A DNA stretch of 64,000 nucleotides, from positions 186,257,022 through 186,321,021 of the forward strand of contig NC_092875.1 of the NCBI RefSeq assembly GCF_028372415.1. The letters are read 5' to 3'. Both the position numbers and the translations under genes were made by a program. Source of the DNA: Notamacropus eugenii. Lineage: Eukaryota > Chordata > Mammalia > Diprotodontia > Macropodidae. A model generated the notes under the pieces. The model was not told the DNA's origin. It saw nothing but the letters and a program-made list of their open reading frames with translations, and made no database searches. Shown here one piece after another: positions 1-11,784 of this stretch (positions are counted from its first letter, which is position 1; each line of letters opens with the position of its first letter).

Positions 1-465
1 TTCTTCTTCATAGATCCTAATTTTCTGGATCAACTAGGATTAAAAAACTAAAACACAGTTTTAAACATCACTTTAATTCTTCTTGGCTCAGATGCCTGGG
101 GTAGCGGTCAGGCCAAAAACAATTAAACAGTATGTAGGTCAGATCGCTGAGTGATAAATTTCCACATTCCCTTGGATCCCTGCTCTGAAGGTTCTGAGGC
201 TAGCACTACAGCAGGTACTATTTTGAGCAAAGATGAAAGAAAGGCGCTTCAAAGAATCTGAAGGCACAGTGCCTAACTTTTACAGAACACGTGATGGGGG
301 CTGCAGGAAGGAGCTCTTTGCTTTAAGAATAGCCTGCTGTCACAGGAACAGCCAGGAAACTAAGAGGCTACATCTGCAAAAATCTTGGTGGTTTTTTGTT
401 GTTGTTGTTTTTAGTAGGAACCAAGTAAGAAGGATGATGAGAAACCTGCTGAAAACAATCAGTTA
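1..465. other. spacer, nothing recognised
   Basis: AT-rich DNA without a repeat family or exon that I recognise. A short open frame at 233-466 has no recognisable motif and is treated as chance. Confidence 0.5.
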
Positions 466-620
466 ATGTGTGGAAAAAGCACCGGACTAAAATTAAAGAG
501 ACTGGGCCCCAACTGTATTGCTCACAAACTGTGTGAAATTGTACAATTCATGGAACCTCTGGGTGCCTCAGTTTCCTCATTTGTAAAATAGGACAATTAA
601 TATCACAAAGGATTCAGGAG
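466..620 (+). mobile_element. MIR-family SINE fragment
   Basis: The MIR core is visible: a run resembling GTGTGAAATTGTACAA followed by the hallmark CCTCAGTTTCCTCATTTGTAA. It is diverged and truncated, as expected of an ancient tRNA-derived CORE-SINE mobilised by L2. Confidence 0.75.
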
Positions 621-875
621 GAGGGTCAAGTTTCATAGATATGAAGATAATTTTGAGGGGAAAAACACTCAGCTTTTTGCCAGCTTCCTTTAAATTTTAC
701 TTAATTCATTTGGACAGCTCCTCAATACTGGTGATAAAATCTTTGGTCATCCCTAGGTGATGGTGGTAAATACATTAGAACCTGATGTTGAGGTAGATCT
801 CCTCTGTACCTTCAAATGACTGTTTTAGAAGAGCAAGGTCCCCAGAAAGTAATGGAGGTCACAGACCTACAGCTG
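621..875. other. spacer, nothing recognised
   Basis: No gene, repeat family or RNA element recognised. Confidence 0.5.
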
Positions 876-1005
876 TTAGAAACCACCTAGGCTAATCTCC
901 TTATTCTACCGATAAGAAAATTGAGGCTCAGAGTGGTTTAGGGCAGAAAAGCAGTAGCATCAAAGATGCAATTTCCTAAGCCAATATGCTTTCCACTTAT
1001 GTCAA
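876..1005 (-). mobile_element. MIR-family SINE fragment, antisense
   Basis: The reverse complement of the MIR core is seen as GATAAGAAAATTGAGGCTCA followed by degenerate remnants of the TTAAGTGACTTGCCCA block. Confidence 0.65.
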
Positions 1006-1789
1006 TATTTCTTGGGTTGGAAAATAGACTCCCCCAACACCCCACCATTTCATCACATTGCACAAAGTCTGGTAGTAGCCCACAGTTTTCTATTTTCTAA
1101 TCTTTGTCATATATTACACTTGAGTATATGTATGTGTAAGATGTGGATACTGATTTTCTCTTTGGTAACATTCTGAATACTAAGTGTCAATGAAAGCTCT
1201 GGGACAGGAAGTCAGTTCTTAATTTAAGCTATCTTTAATTCCTGCTCACCAATGTCAGCCATAATGAAAACAACATAACAGATTAGAAGAAGACTTTATT
1301 TCTTTAGTGATGATTCTCTTAAAGGTGAAATCTTTCCTTTGGGAGAAAAAGCAAGATAGGGTTCCTAGCTTACATTATTGAGGCTAATGGATTGTAAAGG
1401 TAGGTTTGAGTTAAGAGAGTCATCTCCAGTCTAAAAGCAGAGATTTCTAGTGGTCTTCATTGCATTTACTGTGTATATACTCACATTATGTCAGAGGTTT
1501 CTAATGTAACGAGTATGATGTTAATTAGGAGGAGAAATAGTGACTAAGTATAGTAGCCATTAACTTCAGAGGAATAAGAATTATATTTTAACTTGCCAAT
1601 ATATACATGCAAAACTAGCTGTGGGACTTGTGACATCACTTAGAATTTAGAGTTTAGTTGCAAGTCACCTAGTAAAGTATCCTGGCAAGAAAGCCCAAAA
1701 CTGTTTTATGTTTTGAAGATTTAAACTAAGTATTCATATACTCAGAAAGACATATACTATAATCTTGTCCCCACTCTATTGCAAGGTGT
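1006..1789. other. spacer, nothing recognised
   Basis: AT-rich sequence without recognised coding, RNA or repeat content. Confidence 0.5.
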
Positions 1790-1945
1790 TATTGTTTTAG
1801 AAATAGAAATATTTCTAAATAGAAATATTGTTTTAGAAATAGTTTTCTAAATTTAGAAACTTAGAAAAATTGTCTAGAAATTCTAGAAATAGTAATATCA
1901 AAAAAAGCATTGTTTTAGAAATAGGCATAGAAATATGCCTCCACA
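1790..1945. repeat. cryptic TTTAGAAATA simple repeat
   Basis: A low-complexity block built from imperfect copies of TTTAGAAATA and TCTAGAAA. The 14-mer TTGTTTTAGAAATA occurs three times (about 1792, 1829 and 1910). It is likely replication slippage in AT-rich DNA. Confidence 0.6.
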
Positions 1946-3664
1946 ACAATCTTTTATACTCATATGAGTCTAACTAATAAATGGCCTCATGACTCATGTG
2001 GGCCCATGGTATACCAATCATTCCCACAACTACAGAGGACCAATCTCTGCTAATCAGAGAAAGGACTGCCTTTATCAATTTTTTAAAAAATCATCAGGTG
2101 TACCCTGCATTATGTTACTAATATTCTGTTTGAATCAAACTATAGCACATGCCATTAATATTAATTTTAGTAGTCTTGTTGGAGACAGGGGCTCTGAATC
2201 TCAAGATTCAAATTTACATGATACAACATGGGAAACATTTAAAACAAGAAGGTCTCATGCTTAGGCAAGACAAAAACAGCAGCATAGTAGCTTAGAATCA
2301 AGGTATGCTACTTAGTTGTTAAAGGACTAAACATCTCTCTTCACAAAAAAATAAAAGAATGAATATGTAAAGTGGTGAATTTGTGGTCTTCTTAATATCC
2401 TGCTTAACTAGAAAATGGCATTGAAAATGCCCTGAGTTGACACTGTTTCCAAAAGGCTTGACCTATAAGCGGAATTAGGCTCATGCACAAGTTGCATGGT
2501 TATCAGCTTTTTTTTTTAAAAAAAGATATTTTAGCTCCCTTCCAAATATTTTTAGGAAGCTGCTTTGGGGAGATTTCAAAATTGTTACGGGAAGAAAATG
2601 AACACTGGCATCAGTGAGATTAAAAATATATATTATTAAAATGATAATCAGTGTCAAAAAATTGGAAGAGTCCATATGAGATTGGCAATGGAGAACATTT
2701 TGAGCCACTCACAGGATGAACCCATTAAAAAGTGTGAAGCATGCCTGAATGGAAACTTTAAAAATAATTCTGAAGAAACAAAAAAGGTAATTACCTGAGG
2801 CAGGGCCTTTTCATTTTTGCCAGGGCGATAAAACAGGTTGCTTATTAGCATGGCAGATAGAGAGGACTCATTGATTGTAATTGGGGAAATTAGTGATCAT
2901 GATGGTAATTCACCACAATCCTACTTTTCTTCTTGAAGAAACAAATGCTTTGTTTAAACGGTCCTGTGTGAATCTTTGCAATTTCTTGGACAAGCTGGAA
3001 ATTCAGAAGAACAGGTTTTCTTGACTACAAAACATTTATTTAAAGTCATTTCCTGAAGAGTAAGGAAGTTTGAAAGGGTTTTTTTTTTAAAGTTCATTTT
3101 GGTTATGTGTAAATTTAAATAAAGAAAAGTATCAGGAGTAGAATAGATAGTATCATCTTTACTGTATTGCTTCAACTACAGACACTTTTTGTGTAGATCC
3201 CTTTTTTCAAGTTACATCGTAGAGAACCACAAACCCTACCACCTAGCAGGATAATGAAATCTCCTAAATGATAATATATATAATATTTATATATGATATA
3301 AGTTAAAATATATAATAAATATAATATTATAGTATGATGAGATCTATCTTGTGATGAAATTTAAGATGTTTAGTGGAGACTTCTTGCAAGGCAAAGATAA
3401 CTATGCTAGCTGGTTTTTCTTTTTGAATGGATTGATGTCAACTGGGAGAAAGATTACTGTCTGCCAGTGACAGATATTCTGAGTAACTTCGAATGTGCTT
3501 TGTCTGCATGTACACACACAAAGACATACAAGATTGTTCAAATTAATATAATGATCATTTTATACAAAGAGAATTAAGAAGTCCCTCAATGATGAGCCAC
3601 TTCAGAAAAGAATGGATTGAAGGCAACTAGAAAAAGTTAAATTCATTTAATTATGTTGATTCAG
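1946..3664. other. spacer, AT-rich
   Basis: No family recognised. A purely AT-rich patch of TATATAATAT type lies at about 3268-3330. Short frames in this interval lack motifs. Confidence 0.45.
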
Positions 3665-4760
3665 CTATGTTATTGTGACACTTTGATGGTAGATGCAAAT
3701 GTGACTCTATCAATGTGAATACTTCCTACATATTGCAATCCAATCCTATCTTCTCTCCATGTGCTACTCTTGGCTTCATCCTTCCCTAAATCTTCTTGGG
3801 GGGCGAGTGTAGGAATCAGGGTGTATAATAGACCCAATGTGCTGTAGGACTTCCTCCAGAACCAAGGAATCAGTACAATAGCACTGCTACTCATGGAATA
3901 CATGGATTGTCTTTAAGTCATCTGTCACTCTCATTACATAAATGATCTATCTTTTTTTCCACTCACATCTTTCTGATGAGATACTTACTGATGTTATTTC
4001 ATGTCTCAAAGCCATATAGCAAAGTCAGAAGAATGAATACCAGTCTTAAAAAAGAGAGGCCTTTGTTTTAAGAAACAGCTTGGGGTCATCAAAAGCAATA
4101 CATAATTTCCCAAATGAAAGCCAACCTGCTCTCCTCCTCCTATTCAATTCTGGGCCAAGTTCATTGTCCACTTTTAGCATTATGTACTTCCTCCTTGTTT
4201 TTTTTTTTTTTTATTAACAATCAGGTAATCAAACCAAGTTACCTTTATTGTTCCATCTTTCAAAGTATCTCATATGATTTTAACAAATACATAGGTAAAC
4301 ACCTAGCCAGAGGAGAGTCATAGGGGTGTTATTTTTCTCTATTGGTTCAAATTATTTTTCATAGTCAACAAACAATAAACACAGTGGGATCTTGTATTCT
4401 GTGCACTGTTCAGTCAATTGTGTGGTTATAAAAATGTTGACTTCTGTAGAATACCATTTGTGAAAGCTTGCCTATTCCCTTCTCATACCTTCATCAAGGA
4501 TGCCCTCCATATGTGTGTAGATTACACTCATAATGGTTTTATAGAAAAATAGGAAAAGTGGGCATATGGGATGGTAGTTATTGAAATTTTCTTGATTGTC
4601 TTTTGAGGGGTAATAATAAATCTGTGATTTCCCCCAAGCATTTGATATCCTCCCTTCTTTTAAATATCTCACAAAACAATTCCTCAATGCCCTTAAACTT
4701 ATGGCATTCAGATAAGCACCAGCATTTAACCTCTGGATGCAAAAAAGAATTATTAACATT
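3665..4760 (-). mobile_element. RTE-clade LINE fragment (type B), antisense, decayed
   Basis: Reading the minus strand from 4760, the frame contains NNYHPICPLF and THMEGILDEGMRR, resembling the early RT blocks of RTE elements (NNYRPICLL...). About 4330-4440 gives EYKIPLCLLFVDYEK, the usual YK-PL-L-FVD-EKAFD block. About 4050-4190 gives the thumb region with DPKLF-like and ETKA-like residues, and the C-terminal region continues to 3665. Frameshifts and stops are frequent, so it is dead. The order of the blocks is that of a single element. A poly-T/AT patch near 4200 may be a small expansion. Clade assignment rests on motif memory, not a search. Confidence 0.7.
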
Positions 4761-5498
4761 TTTATAAACTAGTGAAAAGATAAGTATCTGTAATTTTGTT
4801 TTGCTGTTTTTAAAGCCAACTCATTTCTGGGGGAAAAATAACCATGTGTGTTTCCAGTTTTTCCTTTAGCACTACATGCATGATGCCAGGTTGCTAGTGT
4901 TCGGACAGATGCTTTCCTTTTTATATTGCCTTTTCTTGCTTAATATCCTCGGAGGTGGGGGTAGAGAGGGGGAAGGACATCATGACCACTTGAAGGGTGA
5001 TGAATTGATTGTCACTGTGCAGCCATCTTACAAGGATCAAATCAGGGCTTTGCGTTAAGTTGCCAGTTAATTGAATAACCTTGAATTTTATTAAAAAGAA
5101 CCCCAAACCCAGAGCTTTATTAAGTTAGAAAATTCACAACCAATAGCATAATCAATAAAACATTAACAAACATGTCACCCTAGACAAACCTCTCATATTG
5201 ATTTATTTTAACATCCTTACAAAGTCAGCCTGTAGACTGAAATAAAAAACAACCGCAATGAAATGGGCATAATAACACATGCCAACTACCTAATTCCTTA
5301 GGGCAGTGATGAGGTTTTCACTAATTACTGCTTATAAAATTGTTGGAGAATCTACAGAAAGAGAATATAAACATGTAAAGGCCATTCACTGGTCCTCAGT
5401 TAAAACAGTTTAGTACTAAAGACCACAAGTGATAAAAGGGATGACTGGATGATGTCAATTCACCATCAGTCTTATATGACTGTATGTAATTCCAATGG
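4761..5498. other. spacer, nothing recognised
   Basis: No recognised element. A GGAGGTGGGGG-type purine patch lies near 4950. Confidence 0.45.
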
Positions 5499-5560
5499 AT
5501 TCAATTCAACAAAGACTTATTACATGCTCACTAGGAGGAATACTGTAAAAGTAAGTGTAT
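5499..5560 (-). mobile_element. short L2 or MIR 3'-end remnant, antisense
   Basis: ATTCAATTCAACAAAGACTT followed by ATTACATGCTCACTA resembles the reverse complement of the L2/MIR terminus (AATATTTATTGAGCACCTACTA type). Confidence 0.4.
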
Positions 5561-5570
5561 ATACAACTAC

Positions 5571-5815
5571 GAGCAGCTAGGGGGCGCAGCGGATTGACCA
5601 TGGGGTCTGGAGTCAAGAAGACCTAAGTTCAAATGTGACCCCAGATATTTACCAGCTGTGTGACCCTGGGCAAGTCACTTAATCCTGGTTGACTCAGTTT
5701 CCTCATCTGTGAAACGGGCTGGAGAAGGACATGGCAAACCACCCCAGAATCTTTTGCCAAGAAAATCCCAAATGGGGCAACGAAGAATTGGACACAACTA
5801 AACAACAACAAATAT
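5571..5815 (+). mobile_element. marsupial CORE-SINE, Mar1-like, near full length
   Basis: The head GCAGCTAGGGGGCGCAGCGG is followed by the tRNA-like B-box region AGTTCAAATGTGACC, the CORE block AGCTGTGTGACCCTGGGCAA and CTCAGTTTCCTCATCTGTGA. The RTE-like tail begins GGAGAAGGACATGGCAAACC and ends AACTAAACAACAACAA. This is a non-autonomous RNA polymerase III-type retroposon. It is one of the best preserved copies in the window. Confidence 0.88.
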
Positions 5816-5937
5816 AACCAATTATTTTCCATTCTAGCCATGTTTCATCTTTGGCCTCATTTTTTAAAATAAAATTTTCAGGTGAGTGATTTTATTCCTG
5901 ATTGGAATTATTCCAAATTATGGTTTCCAATTCCCTA

Positions 5938-6162
5938 CAGAGACAGAGCAGTAGAGGAGATAGAATACTGTTTTGAAGTCAGAGAAACTAGATTTGGCTT
6001 CTAGTGCTGCTGTCTGTGCGGCTGGGTCCTGTGGGATCTCACACAAGTTACTCTACCTCTTAGGACTTTGATTTCACCATATATAAAATGAAGAGTTTGC
6101 ACTAGATGACTTCTAAGGGGCCTTCTTGCTCTAAATCTGCGATGCTATGATCCTCAAGCATA
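5938..6162 (+). mobile_element. MIR3-like SINE
   Basis: A MIR-like body (TGGGATCTCACACAAGTTAC, then TTGATTTCACCATATATAAA) is followed by the characteristic tail ACTAGATGACTTCTAAGGG and GATGCTATGATCC. The tail distinguishes it from ordinary MIR. Confidence 0.7.
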
Positions 6163-6914
6163 TGCATAGATAACATTCTCAATGCATTGAAGGATAAAAA
6201 CTGAGACTGAAGAGATGCTGGATAGAAATGACTAAACAGTTTTTATTTTCCTGTGTGCCTTTTTAAACAAGATAGTGGTCATTTATAATTATATTTTGAA
6301 ACATGCTTATACAAAAGATTCTGTCATTCTATAAAAAGGAAACACATAACATAAGGAGACAATTATGCTAACGGTTAGGCAGACTCGAAAGATTTAAAGG
6401 AAAGTTCTCTCTTGTGACTTCCCATGTGCAGTTATTCAAATAGACATAGTGCCTTCTGGAGATGAGGTTTAGCTGCCAAAATGATGCTGATTTCTCAGGC
6501 TGAACACCACAGGAAAGGATAGCAGCACACAGACCAGTGAGCATCATGTATGGAAAACTCATGAAGCTGGTATTATTGTGGCATATTGCTATTACAAATG
6601 AACTAAGAGGCAGATGGACTCTACCTGGTAAATAGAAGAGACTGCATCCATGAATTCAGTTACCCATATGGAAATGTGGAAAAATGTAAAATTTCTGTAG
6701 ATTGTGTACTATTTATGTGATGAGAATAGAAATTTCTTTTATCCCTATGGCTTTTCTTCCCAGAAGTCCTCCATTCTGGACTTGCACATTCGCATGATTT
6801 CTCACCTTGTTCTCATGAAGTATTATCATTTCTACCTTTTTAAAAGCAAGAGAGGGGTGCTGCATGGAGACAATAACTGGAGTGAGGAAAGTGATTTCAT
6901 CACTAGTTTTAAGC
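6163..6914. other. spacer, nothing recognised
   Basis: No recognised repeat. A 111-codon frame at 6704-7039 runs into a MIR and has no motif, so I do not call it a gene. Confidence 0.45.
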
Positions 6915-7045
6915 CCCAAGGAGAATGTGAAGGATTAAGGCTGGAAAGGGAGTCAGAAGGTTGTGGTCAAGTCCGGGTTCTACCACTGGCCAGCTATGTG
7001 AACTTGTGCAAATCATTTTCCCCGAGTCTTTGTATATAATATGGG
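6915..7045 (+). mobile_element. MIR-family SINE fragment
   Basis: GGGTTCTACCACTGGCCAGC followed by TATGTGAACTTGTGCAAATC matches the MIR core arrangement. The tail is truncated. Confidence 0.65.
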
Positions 7046-7892
7046 GAGAGAGGTACCTGTAAGCACTAAGTTCTAAGAACAAAGAACAAACTCCTTAATT
7101 TGATCATTTGCAATAAAACTTTCTCATCTGTGCACATTCAGGAAGTCTAGTTGTAAAACACTGTGCTTAAGAAAGGAATTGGACAAAGAGATAGTATGCA
7201 CCTAGGCAGTGACTTGTAGGCACTCCTGCTCCCTTCTGAGGATGGTTATTTATCAAATGAATTAGGATGAGTGCCTGGAGGAAGGAAAAACTGAATTGAA
7301 TTGTGTAGATTAAAATAACTGTGTAGTATCACTTTTATTTAATTTACACTCTGGAGAGGCTTCCTGTAAAGACTTTACCATTCCTCCTCCTTACTCTATC
7401 TCTTTTCTCCTTTGCCTTTCTCCCTGCCTCTTTCAACCCCTCTCCATGTTCTATAGCAACCACAGCCAGCAAAATATTGGCTTTCCATAATAAAAATGGT
7501 TCCCAAGGTAGAGATCTTATCTAGTAATATTAATAATTCACATGTCTGGAAATGGGAAAACAAAGGTACTCTACCTAAGCATCTCAGAAACCCTTTTGAA
7601 AGAAATACGTCCAAATGGAATTAGGGAACAGAAGGAGTTAATGGATTTGCCCAGTCAATGAAACGAATATGATCAGACAACAGTGTAAAACAGGTAGATA
7701 TAAGAGTGTCGATGAAAGGTTTCCAACCAGATATATCAAGGAGATAAGTCTAATTACAGGATTAATGGAGCCTACAGCTTAATGCCTGTTGTCTCAACTT
7801 CTTATTAAGATAACAGGATCAAGTCCTCTCCTAGTATAATTTAGACCTTAAAGTTAGTGAACAGCACAGTAAACCTAATGCTCTTCTCAGCT
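7046..7892. other. spacer, nothing recognised
   Basis: No recognised family. A pyrimidine-rich patch lies at about 7380-7440. Confidence 0.45.
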
Positions 7893-7905
7893 AAAATTAT
7901 GTCCT
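7893..7905 (+). repeat. 5' target-site duplication of the HAL1-type element
   Basis: AAAATTATGTCCT pairs with AAAATAATGTCCT at 10692-10704 (12 of 13 identical). The A-rich start fits the TTTT/A cleavage preference of L1 endonuclease. Confidence 0.8.
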
Positions 7906-10662
7906 GGGGGTGGAGCCAAGATGGCAGAGTAGAAAGACACACATACGCTAGCTCCAAACCCACAGCCCATAAAATATCTGTAAAAAAGAACTCCCAACAA
8001 ATTCTGGAGCAGCAGAAGGCACAGAACAATGGAGCGGACAAGATTTCTGTTCCAGAGAGCCTGAAAACCTCTTGCAAAAGGTCCTTCCTGCTGCGGACTC
8101 GGAGCCGAGCCCAGCCTTGCCTTGGCTGCATGGCACCGAGAGGAGAACATCCAAGCAGGCTTCAGGGACAGAATCTCCAGCGGCCGCACAGGTCCCTCCA
8201 CCCACAGGTGACAAGGGTCGGTGAGAGGGTCTTCTTGGCTTGCTGAGAGGGGAGTGGGGTGCCCCTATAACTCAGGCCCCCTCGGCAGGCAGCAGCAGAG
8301 GCGGGAGCAGACCAGGGCTCCCCAAGCAGGCAGGAGCCTAGATCCATTGTTGAAGGTCTCTGCATAAACCCCCTGAGGGAACTGAGCCCTGTGAGGCAGC
8401 CCTGCCCTGACCTGAGCACCTGAACTTGATCTCACACTGAATAGCGGCCCTGCCCCCGCCCAAAGCTCTGAGGCTGGGAATCAGCATTTGAATCTCAGAC
8501 CCCAAGCGCTGACTGGGTGGATCTGGTGTGAAGAGAATATTCAGAAGTCAAGTCACTGGCTGGGAAAAGTCCCAGAAAAGGGAAAAAAAAATATGACTAC
8601 AGAAGGTTACTTTCTTGGTGAACAGGTATTTCCTCCCTTCCTTTCTGACGAGGAATAACAATGCTTACCATCAGGGAAAGACACAGAAGTCAAGGCTTCT
8701 GTATCCCAGCCCACTCAATGGGCTCAGGCCATGGAAGAGCTCAAAAAGGATTTTGAAAATCAAGTTAGAGAGGTGGAGGAAAAACTGGGAAGAGCAATGA
8801 GAGACATGCAAGCAAAGCATGAAAAACAAGTAAACACCCTGCTAAAGGAGACCCAAAAAAATGCTGAAGAAAATAACACCTTGAAAAATAGGCTAACTCA
8901 ATTGGCAAAAGAGGGTCAAAAAGCCAATGAGGAGAAGAATGCTTTCAAAAGCAGAATTAGCCAAATGGAAAAGGAGGTTCAAAAGCTCACTCAAGAAAAT
9001 AGTTCTTTCAAAATTAGAATGGAACAGATGGAGGCTAATGACTTTATGAGAAACCAAGAAATCACAAAACAAAACCAAAAAATGAAAAAATGGAAGATAA
9101 TGTGAAATATCTCATTGGAAAAACAACTGACCTGGAGAATAGATCCAGGAGAGACAATTTAAAAATTATGGGCCTACCTGACAGCCATGATCAAAAAAAG
9201 AGCCTAGACATCATCTTTCATGAAATTATCAAGGAAAACTGCCCTGAGATTCTAGAACCAGAGGGCAAAACAAGTATTCAAGGAATCCACAGAACACCAC
9301 CTGAAAGAGATCTAAAAAGAGAAACTCCTAGGAACATTGTGGCCAAATTCCAGAGTTCCCAGGTCAAGGAGAAAATATTGCAAGCAGCTAGAAAGAAACA
9401 ATTCAAGTATTGTGGAAATACAATCAGGATAACACAAGATCTAGCAGCTTCTACATTAAGGGATCAAAGGGCGTGGAATAGGATGTTCCAGAAGTCAAAG
9501 GAACTAGGACTAAAACCAAGAATCACCTACCCAGCAAAACTGAGTATAATACTTCAGGGGAAAAATTGGTCTTTCAATGAAATAGAGGACTTTCAAGCAT
9601 TCTTGATGAAAAGACCAGAGCTGAAAAGAAAATTTGACTTTCAAATACAAGAATGAAGAGAAGCATGAAAAGGTAAACAGCAAAGAGAGGTCATAAGGGA
9701 CTTATAAAAGTTGAACTGTTTACATTCCTACATGGAAAGACAATATTTGTAACTCTTGAAACTATTCAGTATCTGGGTACTGGGTGGGATAACACACACA
9801 CACATGCACACATACACGCACACACACATAGAGACAGAGTGCACAGAGTGAATTGAAGAGGATGGGATCATATCTTAAAAAAATGAAATCAAGCAGTGAG
9901 AGAGAAATATATTGGGAGGAGAAAGGGAGAAATGGAATGGGACAAATTATCTCTCATAAAAGAGGCAAGCAAAAGACTTATTAGTGGAGGGATAAAGAGG
10001 AGAGGTGAGAGAAAAACATGAAGTTTATTCTCATCACATTCCTCTAAAGGAAGGAATAAAATGCACACTCATTTTGGTATGAAAACCTATCTTACAATAC
10101 AGGAAAGTGGGGGATAAGGAAATAAGCAGGGTGGGGGGATGATGGAAGGGAGGGCATGGGGAGGAAGGAGCAATTTGAGGTTGTCACTCATGGGGAGGGA
10201 CAGGATCAAAAGAGAGAATAGAAGTAATGGGAGGCAGGATGGGATGGAGGGAAATCTAGTTAGTCTTATACAACACAACTATTATGGAAGTCATTTGCAA
10301 AACTACACAGATTTGGCCTATGCTGAATTGCTTGCTTTCCAAAGGGAAGGGGTGGGGAGGGAGGGAGGAAAAGAAGTTGGAACTCAAAGTTTTAGGAACA
10401 ACTGTCGAGTACTGTTCTTGCCACTAGGAAATAAGAAATACAGGTAAAGGGGTATAGAAAGTTATCTGGCCCTACAGGACAAAAGAGAAGACGGAGACAA
10501 GGGCAGAGAGGGATGATAGAAGAGAGAGCAGATTGGTGATAGGGGCAATTAGAACGCTCAGTGTTTTGGGGTGGGGGGAGGGGACAAAAGGGGAGAAAAT
10601 TTGGAGCCCAAAATTTTGTTAAAACGAATGTTAAAAGTTAAATAAATAAATAAATTTTAAAA

Positions 10663-10691
<29 letters not shown>
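7906..10691 (+). mobile_element. HAL1-type (half-L1) retrotransposon, full length
   Basis: A roughly 2.8-kb element with an L1-like 5' end (GGAGCCAAGATGGCAGAGTA near 7912), a GC-richer 5' UTR, a decayed ORF1 (8593-9656), a purine-rich 3' UTR of about 1 kb and an A-rich AAAT/AAAAT tail. There is no endonuclease or reverse-transcriptase ORF2. Target-site duplications bound both ends, so the absence of ORF2 is a property of the inserted RNA and not a later truncation at either end. Such ORF1-only elements are known as HAL1 and depend on L1 enzymes supplied in trans. The alternative is an L1 with an internal ORF2 deletion; comparison with other copies would decide. A CA-rich patch at about 9791-9830 lies in the 3' UTR. 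Confidence 0.82.
8593..9656 (+). pseudogene. L1/HAL1 ORF1 (RNA-binding nucleic-acid chaperone), broken
   Basis: ORF1p normally trimerises through a coiled coil and coats the element RNA. I place the start at ATG 8593 (MTTEGYFLGEQ...), which is in frame with the coiled coil. An in-frame TAA at 8656-8658 breaks the frame early. Residues of about 47-165 form a Glu/Lys/Gln-rich heptad region (MEELKKDFENQVREVEEK...). A frameshift near 9080-9095 then moves into the next frame, which carries the RRM-type motif LENRSRRDNLKIMGLPD and the C-terminal domain (ARKKQFKYCGN..., YPAKLSI...) to the TGA at 9654-9656. The total of about 355 codons fits the L1 ORF1 family. One stop and one frameshift in 1.06 kb suggest moderate age. 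It is not expected to make functional protein. Confidence 0.85.
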
Positions 10692-10693
<2 letters not shown>

Positions 10694-10704
10694 AATAATG
10701 TCCT
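10692..10704 (+). repeat. 3' target-site duplication of the HAL1-type element
   Basis: AAAATAATGTCCT directly follows the AAAAT-repeat tail and matches 7893-7905 with one mismatch. Confidence 0.8.
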
Positions 10705-10734
10705 ATGGCAATACTGTCACCTTACAGGGCAGAG

Positions 10735-11110
10735 TCAATTAAATAATAACTTACATTTGTATGGAACTTCATAGTTTTCAGGGTACTTATTTGATTTTTA
10801 AAGTAACTCCTTTATATAAGAGGGGCAAATATTAGTATTACCATTTTGCATATGACAGAAGGAAAGAAATAAGTATTTATTAAATTCTTACTATTTTCTA
10901 GGAGTTGTGCTAAGCACTTTTGACTAATATTATCTCACTAGACGTTATTATTATCCCCATTTTAGAGTAAAGAAAACTGAAGCAGATAAGTTAAGTGACC
11001 TGCCCAGAGTCATTCAGCTAGCAAGAGTCTGAGGCCACATTTGAACTCTGGTCTATCTGACTCCAGATCCAACCCTCTATCCACTGAATCACTTAGAAGC
11101 CTCTGAGGCA
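10735..11110 (-). mobile_element. marsupial MIR/CORE-SINE, antisense
   Basis: An antisense SINE is visible: ATTATTATCCCCATTTTAG, GTTAAGTGACCTGCCCAGAG, CATTTGAACTCTGGTCT and TCTATCCACTGAATCACTTA. The 5' part (10735-10855) has a degenerate second copy of the tail region (ACTTACATTTGTATGGAACT), so two fragments may be joined here. Confidence 0.75.
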
Positions 11111-11235
11111 TAGTAAGTTCAGAAGGTTAAGTAACTACCTTAAAGTCACAATGCTAGTAAACAGTTTAATTGGGACTAAACCTGGGTCCTCTGTCTGTAA
11201 GGTCAATTACCTAACTCCTACTCCATGCTGCCTTA
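11111..11235 (-). mobile_element. MIR-family SINE fragment, antisense
   Basis: Degenerate GGTTAAGTAACTACCTTAAA and CTAAACCTGGGTCCTCTGTC match the reversed MIR core and tRNA-related region. Confidence 0.55.
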
Positions 11236-11594
11236 AACAAAGAATATGTCCAAGGAGTCTACAAGGATCCTTGATGCATTAAGTCTTCTTGCAAATCTAG
11301 AAAAAACAAAGAAAATTACATAAAAATGTAGAATTAAATGAGCCTATAATGAGACTTTGTCATAATTCCAAGGTTTAGTTCATAGCTGTTCTCATTTGAA
11401 CAAAGTGTTTAGCTATTTATCTGAGGTTCTCTTCATAATGACTAAGAGAATGATGTAAAAGAAAAAAAAAGCACATCAGAGTTTAATATAAAGTCAAGGT
11501 CCACCACCCCTGAGTCTACATTCTTTAGCTCCTCACCTCATCCATATCCTAATCTTTGTCATCTACTAAAAGGTCTCCCTTAGGTACTTCAAAG
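11236..11594. other. spacer, nothing recognised
   Basis: No recognised element. Confidence 0.45.
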
Positions 11595-11745
11595 AGTGGG
11601 GATCACAGTGATATGGAAAGTATACTGGATTTGGAAATGAGAGGACTTAAGTTCAAGATCTAGTCTGCCACTTAAAACAGTGTAGTCTTAGGCAAGTTGT
11701 TTAATTTCTTTGGGCCTGCTTTCCAGCTTTAAGGTAATGCTTTTA
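11595..11745 (+). mobile_element. MIR3-like SINE fragment
   Basis: AGTTCAAGATCTAGTCTGCC followed by AGTCTTAGGCAAGTTGTTTA and a CAGCTTTAAGGTAATG tail fits a truncated MIR-type SINE. Confidence 0.6.
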
Positions 11746-11784
11746 TGATATTGCAAAAGAGGCCTTGTGTAAATAAATGCCTTA

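Noticed and set aside
5571..5660. tRNA-like A and B box sequence at SINE heads
   Set aside because: Degenerate heads of SINEs, without cloverleaf or CCA-side pairing; not tRNA genes.
7841..8419. Several overlapping frames of 85-129 codons
   Set aside because: They lie in the GC-richer 5' UTR of the HAL1-type element and have no conserved product.
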